From assembly GCA_902489515.1 (NCBI GenBank), contig CABUAL010000059.1, positions 1-8,855 of the forward strand: a stretch of DNA of 8,855 bases, written 5' to 3'. This stretch comes from an uncultured Collinsella sp. (GTDB lineage Bacteria; Actinomycetota; Coriobacteriia; Coriobacteriales; Coriobacteriaceae). Of the stretch, positions 1-4,925 are shown piece by piece. The number at the start of each line of letters is the position of its first letter. The first letter of the stretch is position 1. Under the pieces are notes generated by a model. The model was not told the DNA's origin. It made no database searches and worked only from the letters and a program-made list of their open reading frames with translations. Position numbers and translations under genes: made by a program.

Positions 1-34
1 CTCAGGATGAACGCTGGCGGCGCGCCTAACACAT
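1..34 (+). rRNA. 5' fragment of 16S rRNA (truncated at both ends)
   Basis: The first 34 bases match the conserved 5' region of bacterial 16S rRNA: CTCAG, then GATGAACGCTGGCGGCGCG, then CCTAACACAT. They correspond to about E. coli positions 23-56. The GGCGGCGCGCC form is the one I know from Coriobacteriia. At base 35 the expected continuation (GCAAGTCGAACGG) is replaced by unrelated sequence, so this is not a working rRNA gene. Multi-copy rRNA operons are common sites of assembly breaks, so a chimeric contig end is the simplest reading. A genuine rearranged remnant is the alternative. Confidence 0.7.
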
Positions 35-257
35 CGCGCGGCAAGGAGATATATTGCCAGACCGCGAAGCCCTGTGGGACGTCAATTCCACTCTTCACAA
101 GTCCTACACAACATATTGCTTTCTATAGGTAATAGAAAGACTGGTGCGGATCTTCCGCACGTATCAGATGATGACCCTTTGGTTCAGGAATATATAGAGA
201 TCGGTCACCTGTAAGTGTTTATCTACCCGCGCTTTTAGCAATGTAAACCGCGCCTCA
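35..257. other. Non-coding stretch with several small hairpins
   Basis: I see no convincing gene here. The stretch contains two adjacent perfect inverted repeats: CTTTCTAT/ATAGAAAG at 119-126 and 132-139 (5-base loop), and GTGCGGA/TCCGCAC at 144-150 and 154-160 (3-base loop). A weaker pair, GGCAA/TTGCC, lies at 40-44 and 54-58. It is more AT-rich than the neighbouring genes. Because it is joined to a broken 16S end, part of it may not belong to this locus. Confidence 0.4.
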
Positions 258-296
258 GATAAAAAGAGGGAGCGCCGCGCACAACGCGACACTCCC
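258..296 (-). terminator. Intrinsic terminator of infC-rpmI-rplT
   Basis: Read on the minus strand, bases 296-268 form a 12-bp stem with a 5-base loop. Two of the pairs are G-U in minus-strand RNA, where the plus strand would have C-A mismatches, so the direction is clear. A TCTTTTTATCT tract follows at once (267-257). The hairpin begins about 20 bases after the rplT stop and closes the operon. Confidence 0.85.
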
Positions 297-317
297 CTAG
301 CGATTCAAGAGAATCTA

Positions 318-677
318 TTAGGCCTCGAGAGCCTTCTTGGCGATGGTAGCCAGCTCGTTGAAGGACTCGATGTCCTCGTAGGCCATCTGAGCCAGGACCT
401 TGCGGTCGAGCTCGATGCCGGCAACCTTCAGGCCGTGCATGAACTGAGAGTAAGAGATGTCGTTCAGGCGAGCGGCAGCGTTGATGCGGGTGATCCAGAG
501 AGAGCGGATCTCGCGCTTCTTGTTGCGGCGATCACGATACTGATACTGCAGGGAGTGCTGGACCTGCTCTTTAGCATGCTTGTAAGTACGCGAAGCGGCA
601 CCGTAGTAACCCTTCGCACGGTGCATAACGGTACGGCGCTTCTTCTTGGCGGCAACAGCGCGCTTAATACGTGCCAT
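318..677 (-). CDS. rplT: Large ribosomal subunit protein L20 (bL20)
   Basis: This 119-residue protein is the normal length for bL20 and matches the family along its whole length. It has a very basic N-terminal extension (MARIKRAVAAKKKRR), the RAKGYYG motif at about 21-27, the RDRRNKKREIRSLWITRINAA segment at about 48-68, and a C-terminal globular half (SYSQFMHGLKVAGIELDRKVLA). L20 binds 23S rRNA early in 50S assembly. In Bacillus and E. coli it also represses its own operon by binding the mRNA; that is family knowledge, and the structured infC leader in this window is the candidate target. AGGAG lies about 10 bases before the ATG. It is the last gene of infC-rpmI-rplT, 46 bases after rpmI and directly before a strong terminator. 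Confidence 0.98.
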   Translation of the reverse strand: MARIKRAVAAKKKRRTVMHRAKGYYGAASRTYKHAKEQVQHSLQYQYRDRRNKKREIRSLWITRINAAARLNDISYSQFMHGLKVAGIELDRKVLAQMAYEDIESFNELATIAKKALEA

Positions 678-723
678 GTTCTATCAACTCCTAGACGGTA
701 AAACGAAAAACGGGAACGCGAAC

Positions 724-915
724 TTAGGCGAGACGCGACTTGATGACCTTGCGGTCGGCAGCGGCGATCTCGGTCTCCTGACGGAAGCCACGCTTACGCT
801 TGGTGGACTTCTTGCTCAGGATGTGGCTCTTGAAAGCCTTGGCGCGCATAAGCTTGCCGGTACCAGTCTTGCGGAAACGCTTCTTGGTGCCGCTGTGGGA
901 CTTCATCTTAGGCAT
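724..915 (-). CDS. rpmI: Large ribosomal subunit protein L35 (bL35)
   Basis: This is a small, strongly basic protein of 63 residues, the usual size for bL35. It starts with the family signature [21 protein letters not shown] and continues with [20 protein letters not shown] at about 27-46. L35 is a 50S subunit component. AAGGAG sits six bases before the ATG, a strong ribosome binding site. The gene lies between infC (32-base gap) and rplT, the classic order for this operon, and has no promoter of its own that I can see. Confidence 0.97.
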   Translation of the reverse strand: MPKMKSHSGTKKRFRKTGTGKLMRAKAFKSHILSKKSTKRKRGFRQETEIAAADRKVIKSRLA

Positions 916-947
916 GAAATACTCCTTAATCGGTTACAGAACACTAG

Positions 948-1517
948 TTACTTGGTATCGCTTGCCGCTTTATCCTCATCGAAGGCGCCCTTAATCGGGG
1001 CGAGCAGCATAAGCATGTTACGGCCTTCCATCTTAGGCTTGGACTCGACCGTAGCGTAAGGCTTGAGATCCTCGGCGAGACGCTCGAGAACGTTAAGACC
1101 CTGCTCCGGGTGAGCCATCTCACGGCCGCGGAACATGATGGTGATCTTAACGCGTGCGCCCTTCTTGAGGAAACGCAGAACGTGGCCCTTCTTGGTCTCG
1201 TAATCGCCAACGTCGATCTTGGGTCGGAACTTCATTTCCTTGACCTCGACCTTGGACTGGTTCTTACGAGCGGCCTTGGCCTTCATGGCCTGCTGGTACT
1301 TGAACTTACCGTAGTCCATGACCTTGCAGACCGGCGGCTCCGCGTTGGGAGCGATCTCGACCAGGTCGAGACCCTGATCGTCAGCGACGCGCTGGGCATC
1401 GCGGATGGCGAACAGGCCGAGCTGAGAGCCATCGACGCCAATCAAACGGCACGAAGATGCAGTGATCTCGTCGTTGATGCGGGTGTCATCAGACTTAGCT
1501 ATTTTCCCTACCTCCAT
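948..1517 (-). CDS. infC: Translation initiation factor IF-3
   Basis: IF-3 binds the 30S subunit, keeps the subunits apart and checks the start codon and initiator tRNA. From the upstream ATG the frame encodes 189 residues. The N-terminal domain carries TRINDEI, LVEIAPNAEPPVCKVMDYGKFKYQ and the basic linker; the C-terminal domain carries KEMKFRPKIDVGDYETK, ITIMFRGREMAHPEQG and the conserved LAPIKGAF ending. The ATG at 1515-1517 has no ribosome binding site, and the operon's GGAGG (1511-1515) lies inside its first codons. The codon 8 bases after that GGAGG is ATA (1500-1502), which I prefer as the true start (184 residues, beginning AKSDDTRINDEI after Met). infC commonly uses AUU, AUA or AUC, which lets IF-3 repress its own synthesis. 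It is the first gene of infC-rpmI-rplT and is preceded by a structured leader. Confidence 0.96.
   Translation of the reverse strand: MEVGKIAKSDDTRINDEITASSCRLIGVDGSQLGLFAIRDAQRVADDQGLDLVEIAPNAEPPVCKVMDYGKFKYQQAMKAKAARKNQSKVEVKEMKFRPKIDVGDYETKKGHVLRFLKKGARVKITIMFRGREMAHPEQGLNVLERLAEDLKPYATVESKPKMEGRNMLMLLAPIKGAFDEDKAASDTK
1504..1514 (-). promoter_or_regulatory. infC Shine-Dalgarno region serving an AUA start
   Basis: Minus-strand GAGGTAGGGAA (1514-1504) is the strongest ribosome binding site near the infC start. It is spaced 8 bases (from GGAGG) to the ATA at 1500-1502. The in-frame ATG at 1515-1517 precedes or overlaps this element, so it cannot be served by it. The same 11 bases can pair with the leader segment TTCCCTTCCTC at 1590-1580, with a single T-T mismatch. 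Confidence 0.6.
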
Positions 1518-1520
1518 TCA

Positions 1521-1556
1521 TAAAAAAATAACCCGGCGCTTCTTTGCAACCAGGTC
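1521..1556 (-). terminator. Terminator-like attenuator hairpin in the infC leader
   Basis: In minus-strand RNA, GACCUGG (1556-1550) pairs with CCGGGUU (1536-1530) in 7 pairs, two of them G-U, with a 13-base loop. AUUUUUUUA follows directly (1529-1521). It lies between the probable promoter and the infC ribosome binding site, where an attenuator would sit. Its left arm overlaps the base of the longer stem at 1553-1606, so the two folds exclude each other. The stem is moderate and the loop large, so strength is uncertain. Confidence 0.55.
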
Positions 1557-1606
1557 GTACACATAGACATCCTCGGTGTGAGGAAGGGAATCTAGGTTGT
1601 ATGACC
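1553..1606 (-). promoter_or_regulatory. Long imperfect stem in the infC leader RNA
   Basis: Four short helices stack in order between 1606 and 1553 on the minus strand: GGTC/GACC, TACA/TGTA, TAGA/TCTA and CCTC/GAGG, capped by the loop ACACC. Small internal loops separate them. This is the likely regulatory core of the infC 5' UTR. In Bacillus subtilis the infC leader binds L20 and switches a terminator on. Whether this structure binds L20 cannot be told from the sequence. Confidence 0.5.
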
Positions 1607-1635
1607 AGTCAGCTGCTCATTGGCGCCAAAAGGTG

Positions 1636-1651
1636 GGAACCCTCGGGTTCC
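1636..1651 (-). promoter_or_regulatory. Perfect hairpin in the infC leader
   Basis: GGAACC and GGTTCC form a perfect stem around the four-base loop CGAG, with the loop bases C and G able to extend it. It lies in the upstream half of the infC leader, followed by the palindrome TTGGCGCCAA at 1620-1629. It has no U tract after it, so it is not a terminator. Confidence 0.5.
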
Positions 1652-1658
1652 TCTTTAG

Positions 1659-1678
1659 GGCATTGCGGGAACAACGCC
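1659..1678 (-). promoter_or_regulatory. First hairpin of the infC leader
   Basis: GGCGUUG (1678-1672) pairs with CAAUGCC (1665-1659) in seven pairs including one G-U, with the loop UUCCCG. The wobble pair is only possible in minus-strand RNA. It starts at the predicted transcription start of the operon, so it may protect the 5' end of the mRNA. Confidence 0.45.
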
Positions 1679-1684
1679 TTGTGG

Positions 1685-1713
1685 ATAATAACACGCGCAG
1701 CGCGTTATCACAT
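1685..1713 (-). promoter_or_regulatory. Probable promoter of infC-rpmI-rplT
   Basis: TATTAT (1690-1685) matches the -10 consensus at five of six positions and is preceded by TG one base upstream, an extended -10. At a 17-base spacing the -35 is ATGTGA (1713-1708), a weak match. The predicted start is about 1680-1678, at the first leader hairpin and just downstream of the second tRNA-tail terminator. An imperfect dyad (GATAACGCG...CGCGTGTTAT) overlaps the spacer and could be an operator, but I have no evidence for a regulator. Confidence 0.45.
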
Positions 1714-1719
1714 TACGTA

Positions 1720-1792
1720 CACGAAAAAGGGGGGAGGCCTTGACCCCCTTGAACGCTCACTTGCATGTATGGTGCCCGAGGCGAGACTCGAA
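1720..1792 (-). repeat. Second copy of tRNA-Leu 3' end, tail and terminator
   Basis: Bases 1736-1792 are identical over 57 positions to 1920-1976. On the minus strand the copy holds the T-loop-to-CCA end of tRNA-Leu (TTCGAGTC through CACCA), the 3' tail, and the terminator. It breaks off within the T loop, the usual crossover point for tRNA-directed integrases. Only the terminator part differs (four extra bases). No anticodon arm or acceptor 5' half is present, so it is not a tRNA gene. Confidence 0.85.
1724..1750 (-). terminator. Intrinsic terminator in the duplicated tRNA tail
   Basis: On the minus strand AAGGGGG is followed by a loop of about 10-11 bases containing TCAAGGCC, then by a C run and TTTTT. 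It is the second copy of the tRNA-Leu terminator, with a slightly larger loop, and it shields the infC promoter from upstream transcription. Confidence 0.75.
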
Positions 1793-1907
1793 GGGCCTTC
1801 GCTTCGCGAAGCCCCGGGCTTCAGGCGCATGGCGCCCTCGCCACGCTCCGCTACAAACAGGCCACAGGCCTGTTTGCTTAACGCTCCGCGCGCTCACGCG
1901 AGTTCGG
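1793..1907. repeat. Palindrome-rich insert between the two tRNA tails
   Basis: About 115 bases separate the two tRNA-tail copies and contain several perfect inverted repeats. They are GAAGCCC/GGGCTTC (1808-1822, one central base), GGCGC/GCGCC (1824-1836), and AAACAGGCC/GGCCTGTTT (1855-1875, three-base loop). There is no credible coding sequence. It looks like a REP-type or miniature element placed next to a tRNA. I cannot name a family. Confidence 0.5.
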
Positions 1908-1911
1908 CACG

Positions 1912-1934
1912 AAAAAGGGGGCCTTGACCCCCTT
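1912..1934 (-). terminator. Intrinsic terminator of tRNA-Leu
   Basis: The minus strand reads AAGGGGG, loop TCAAGG, CCCCCTT, then more T (TTTTT in all). It is a GC-rich seven-pair stem with a U tract, starting about 20 bases after the tRNA CCA end. Confidence 0.85.
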
Positions 1935-1953
1935 GAACGCTCACTTGCATGTA

Positions 1954-2040
1954 TGGTGCCCGAGGCGAGACTCGAACTCGCACGTTGTTGCCAACGGTGG
2001 ATTTTGAGTCCACTGCGTCTGCCAATTCCGCCACTCGGGC
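1954..2040 (-). tRNA. tRNA-Leu (anticodon CAA)
   Basis: The minus strand encodes a class II tRNA. It has a 7-bp acceptor stem (GCCCGAG/CTCGGGC), discriminator A and an encoded CCA (1956-1954). The D-arm segment reads TGGCGGAATTGGCAGACGCA. The anticodon stem is GTGGA/TCCAC with loop CTCAAAA, which gives anticodon CAA and reads UUG codons. A long variable arm (CGTTGGCAACAACG) and a T arm with TTCGAGTC follow. Length is 87 bases with CCA. It lies 39 bases after the transglutaminase-like gene and could be cotranscribed with it; I see no strong promoter in that gap. Its 3' end is duplicated at 1770-1792. Confidence 0.95.
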
Positions 2041-2079
2041 ACGTAATGCGTGAGTTAGTTTATCACAGCTTTCTACCGA

Positions 2080-3513
2080 TTAGTCCGAAAATGGAACTTC
2101 GAGCATTTCGATGAGTTCGACCGTGCGTAGCATCTCGCGCTGACGGCATCCGCGACCGTCGACCGAAGCCTCACCCATCTGGTTATCGTAAGGGTCCTCG
2201 CGCATGCCGTCGAAAGAGGGCTCAAACTCTGCCTGGAATCGATTGTTGGCCACCATACGCCATGGGTCGAGATTGCCAAAGTAGTGACGGCGGCGCCACT
2301 CCTCCCCCATCCTGCGAGCAGAAGATCCAAATGACACGTCGGCGTTGAGCCAACCGGTCTGCGGCGTATAGAACTCTGCCCAGTCGTGCGACCCCACCGA
2401 ATCGGGCGCAACGTACAGGCCGCTCTGCCAACGGGCAGGCACGCCCGCGATACGGCACATGGTGATAAACGTGAGCGCCATAACGCCGCAATCGCCGCGG
2501 AGCGAATGCGCGCAGTCATCGGGAATAGATCCCAAAAGCAGGTACGGCGGCTGATAGCGATAGTCGATATGCTGCGTCAGATAATCATAGATAGCACGAG
2601 CGCGATCGAGCGGATCCTCGAGTCCGTCAACAACACCGGCCGTCAGCTGCTGCAGATACGGCGTGAATGCAATGTGCGGACGGTCCTCGGAAATATCCTC
2701 GGGCAGAGGCGCGTCCATACGCGGATGAACCGGAAGTGTGCCACCGTAGACATCACAATAAGCAGCATCGATGTGATAACGATAAGTCACCGAGAATGAG
2801 CGCTCACTCGAAGAAGACCACGAGGCGGTACGCGCCGAAGCGTTCGCGGGAGCAACAGCACCCTCCGGCGTCATGTCGAGAATCTCGACCCGAGACTGCT
2901 GACGGCAGGCAGCCGCGACGGGAAGCCAAGCGCAAACGGTCTCCCCCTCCAGAGCGCCGGGGACAGACACGGACGCTTTAAGCGTAATGACGCGAGCCAA
3001 TCCGTTTTGTGACTCCATCTCCTTGAGCATCTCGTCGCGCAGTGCTATTCCGTCCGTAGAATCGGGACGCATGCCGGGGACCTCTTTGGGATATACGCGA
3101 AGCGAATCGAGGAAGTTGTCGAGAACGAACAGCTCGCCATCGATAAAGCGCCAGTCAATACGCTTACGGTCAATCAGATCGTCAAACTGCTCCTCGGTAA
3201 ACTCAGGCCACTCCTCGCGAATCATCGCAATAGCTCGATCGCGCGACACCGAAAAATGAAGCGGCGTCTCAAGCATGCGATACCGCTCGGCACGAACGCA
3301 GGCAGCAAGCGAGGGATCGGGATCTTGGGCAAGTAGGCGATCGCAAGCCTCAATAGCCTGCGAAAGATACCCCGCGTCCTTTAAACGCAGAATCTCGGGT
3401 GGCAAGCCAACATCTAGAAAACGGAAGTCATCATTGCAAACATCAACAGAGCAACCAACAGGACCCTCGTCAATAACCTTCCCATCCGAAGGCAGCACAT
3501 TAATAACAGCCAT
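2080..3513 (-). CDS. Transglutaminase-like domain protein, role unknown
   Basis: From the start I chose the protein has 477 residues. The transglutaminase-like core fold lies at about 300-395, with Cys342 in RGDCGVMALT, His376 in SHDWAEFY and Asp392 in LNADVSF, so the triad is intact. The YLTQHIDY and GVPARW segments are also typical. The N-terminal part has a TPR-like helical pair near 39-76, then a region I do not recognise. There is no signal peptide or membrane segment, so it is probably cytoplasmic. Bacterial members of this superfamily are mostly cysteine proteases or amidases rather than crosslinkers; the substrate here is unknown. The frame extends to an ATG at 3547-3549, but only the ATG at 3511-3513 has a ribosome binding site (GGAG, 6 bases), and the longer version would begin inside a repeat fragment. 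It sits alone between fba and tRNA-Leu. Confidence 0.85.
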   Translation of the reverse strand: MAVINVLPSDGKVIDEGPVGCSVDVCNDDFRFLDVGLPPEILRLKDAGYLSQAIEACDRLLAQDPDPSLAACVRAERYRMLETPLHFSVSRDRAIAMIREEWPEFTEEQFDDLIDRKRIDWRFIDGELFVLDNFLDSLRVYPKEVPGMRPDSTDGIALRDEMLKEMESQNGLARVITLKASVSVPGALEGETVCAWLPVAAACRQQSRVEILDMTPEGAVAPANASARTASWSSSSERSFSVTYRYHIDAAYCDVYGGTLPVHPRMDAPLPEDISEDRPHIAFTPYLQQLTAGVVDGLEDPLDRARAIYDYLTQHIDYRYQPPYLLLGSIPDDCAHSLRGDCGVMALTFITMCRIAGVPARWQSGLYVAPDSVGSHDWAEFYTPQTGWLNADVSFGSSARRMGEEWRRRHYFGNLDPWRMVANNRFQAEFEPSFDGMREDPYDNQMGEASVDGRGCRQREMLRTVELIEMLEVPFSD

Positions 3514-3550
3514 ACCAAACTCCAAGTCATTAGAACTCTTGAAGCCCATT

Positions 3551-3575
3551 GTAGCGAGATAAAAAAGAAAGCCCC
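3551..3575. repeat. Third, shortest copy of the intergenic repeat
   Basis: GTAGCGAG followed by an A-rich stretch and GCCCC matches bases 3639-3663 of the neighbouring repeat at about 21 of 25 positions. The similarity then stops. It looks like a decayed remnant of the same element, lying just upstream of the transglutaminase-like gene. Confidence 0.4.
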
Positions 3576-3621
3576 AATAAAGGAACCCTCAACACCGATA
3601 AACGGTACCTCTAAAAATGAA

Positions 3622-3708
3622 TTCAGCCCAGTAACCCTGTAGCGAGTTAACAAAGGAGGCCCCGTTCACCCGGAGCTGATTCCGTCGCGCGACTTCTGGC
3701 GAAGCCAG
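3622..3708. repeat. Half copy of the intergenic palindromic repeat
   Basis: This stretch aligns with 3721-3805 with only a few one-base gaps and about three quarters identity by eye. Both share GTAACCCTG near the start and an identical 22-base end (3687-3708 and 3784-3805) containing the small hairpin CTGGC-GAA-GCCAG. The right arm present in the complete copy is missing, so the large hairpin cannot form. Confidence 0.6.
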
Positions 3709-3720
3709 TAGCCACCTTAA

Positions 3721-3844
3721 TTCAGGCTCGTAACCCTGCGGCGTTAAACGAAGGAAGCCCCGTCTCCCGGAACTGTTTCCTTGGCGCGACTTCTGGCGAA
3801 GCCAGGTGAGCGCAAAGGAAACAGTGTAGGGAGACGGGGCTTCC
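3721..3844. repeat. Complete palindromic repeat with a very long hairpin
   Basis: Bases 3753-3768 and 3829-3844 are perfect 16-base inverted arms (GGAAGCCCCGTCTCCC and its complement). After a 3 x 3 internal loop a second helix of 11 pairs follows (3772-3782 with 3815-3825), then a short GC helix and the apical hairpin CTGGC-GAA-GCCAG at 3793-3805. It begins 20 bases past the fba stop, so it may stabilise or terminate the fba mRNA. On the minus strand it is followed only by TTCGTTTAA, a poor U tract. It resembles an extragenic palindromic element; I cannot assign a named family. Confidence 0.65.
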
Positions 3845-3864
3845 GGTGGGAAGTTTAGCGACGC

Positions 3865-4731
3865 TTACGCCTTGTTGACGGAGCCAAACTCCTCCATGAG
3901 CTCCTTGGTGCGGGCAACGATGTTGTCGCGACCAGGCTTGAGGAGCTTGCGGGGGTCAAAGCCCTTGCCCTGCTGATCCTTGCCAGCCTCGATATACTCG
4001 CGAACGCCCTTGGCGAAGACGAGCTGCAGATCGGTGTTGACGTTGATCTTGGAGATACCCAGGGAGATGGCCTTCTTGATCTGATCCTCGGGGATGCCGG
4101 TACCACCGTGCAGAACGAGGGGCAGGTCGCCGGTCTGAGCCTTGATCTCGCCCAGACGCTCGAAGGAAAGGCCAGCCCAGTCGGCGGGATACACGCCGTG
4201 GATGTTGCCGATACCGCAGGCGAGGAAGTCGACGCCCAGGTCAGCAATCTGCTTGCACTCAGCGGGGTCAGCGAGCTCGCCGTTGGAGGTCACGCCGTCC
4301 TCGGTGCCGCCGATGCCGCCGACCTCGGCCTCGATGGACATGCCCTTGGAGTGGGCAAGCTCAACGAGCTCCTTGGTGCGGTCGAGGTTAAGCTGGAAGG
4401 TCTCCTCGTGAGAGCCGTCATACATGATGGACGTGAAGCCGGCCTCGATGCACTTGAAGCAGTCCTCGTAAGAACCGTGATCGAGGTGAAGGGCGACGGG
4501 GACGGTAACGCCCGTGGCCTCGACGGCAGCCTTGACCATGTCGGCGCAGACCTTGAAACCGCCCATCCACTTAGCGGCACCAGCGGTGCACTGAAGGATC
4601 AGCGGAGACTTGGCCTCCTCGGCGGCCTGGAGAATAGCCAGGGTCCACTCGAGGTTGTTGGTGTTGAAGGCACCGAGAGCGTACTTGCCGGCCTCGGCCT
4701 TCTTGAGCATGTCTGCTGCGTTGACGAGCAT
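3865..4731 (-). CDS. fba: Class II fructose-bisphosphate aldolase
   Basis: This enzyme reversibly cleaves fructose 1,6-bisphosphate to dihydroxyacetone phosphate and glyceraldehyde 3-phosphate in glycolysis and gluconeogenesis. The 288-residue length fits the short class IIB form (Bacillus FbaA type). Visible are HLDHGS at 82-87 (catalytic Asp84, metal ligand His85), EAEVG at 134-138, the metal ligands His178 (GNIHGVY) and His208 (VLHGGTG), and the phosphate-binding INVNTD at 229-234. It uses a divalent metal, usually zinc. The frame is open for 89 codons upstream, but ACAGGAGG followed by TTTCTTTT and ATG at 4731 fixes the start, and the alignment starts at MLVNAADML. It lies 194 bases after the metallo-hydrolase gene and has its own probable promoter. 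A ketose-bisphosphate relative such as tagatose-bisphosphate aldolase is possible but less likely. Confidence 0.95.
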   Translation of the reverse strand: MLVNAADMLKKAEAGKYALGAFNTNNLEWTLAILQAAEEAKSPLILQCTAGAAKWMGGFKVCADMVKAAVEATGVTVPVALHLDHGSYEDCFKCIEAGFTSIMYDGSHEETFQLNLDRTKELVELAHSKGMSIEAEVGGIGGTEDGVTSNGELADPAECKQIADLGVDFLACGIGNIHGVYPADWAGLSFERLGEIKAQTGDLPLVLHGGTGIPEDQIKKAISLGISKINVNTDLQLVFAKGVREYIEAGKDQQGKGFDPRKLLKPGRDNIVARTKELMEEFGSVNKA

Positions 4732-4771
4732 AAAAGAAACCTCCTGTAAGGTTGCTCCGATAACGCCTGAG

Positions 4772-4800
4772 ATTTTACCACGACATACCCGAGCATAAAC
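4772..4800 (-). promoter_or_regulatory. Probable fba promoter (extended -10)
   Basis: On the minus strand TGGTAAAAT (4780-4772) is an extended -10 with hexamer TAAAAT. The -35 region (GTTTAT or TTTATG, about 4800-4794) is weak. The predicted start near 4765 gives a leader of about 34 bases before the fba ATG. The upstream AT-rich run (AAAATTTG near 4834-4841) could help. This is by eye only. Confidence 0.4.
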
Positions 4801-4925
4801 GTTCGTTTGTTCACGAATACCATCCGATTGGACAAATTTTGACCGTTTGCCCCACAGAATCGACCCACTGGGGAAAATAGCTTGACGATTGAGCGGTCTT
4901 CGTGGTTCGAAAGACGGCTTCGAGC

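Noticed and set aside
1495..1521. Eight-codon open frame (ATG at 1519-1521 to TAA at 1495-1497) overlapping the infC start
   Set aside because: It has no ribosome binding site and lies right behind the U tract; more likely a by-product of the overlapping leader signals than a leader peptide.
1770..1792. Second tRNA-Leu gene
   Set aside because: Only the T-loop-to-CCA end is present, with no anticodon, D or acceptor 5' portions.
1544..2114. Plus-strand open frames over the tRNA-Leu region
   Set aside because: They translate the tRNA, its duplicated tail and palindromic repeats; the repeated peptide simply reflects the DNA repeat.
3514..3549. Longer start (12 extra residues) for the transglutaminase-like protein
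   Set aside because: There is no ribosome binding site before the first ATG, and the upstream sequence is a repeat fragment; GGAG is well placed before the ATG at 3511-3513.
4108..4749. Plus-strand open frame of 213 codons opposite fba
   Set aside because: It is antisense to conserved fba residues, and its composition is a reflection of fba codon use. No family resemblance.
4850..4908. Possible terminator between the metallo-hydrolase and fba
   Set aside because: CCCCA/TGGGG (4850-4873) and GTCTT/AAGAC (about 4889-4908) give only short stems without a U tract on the minus strand, so I could not support a terminator call.
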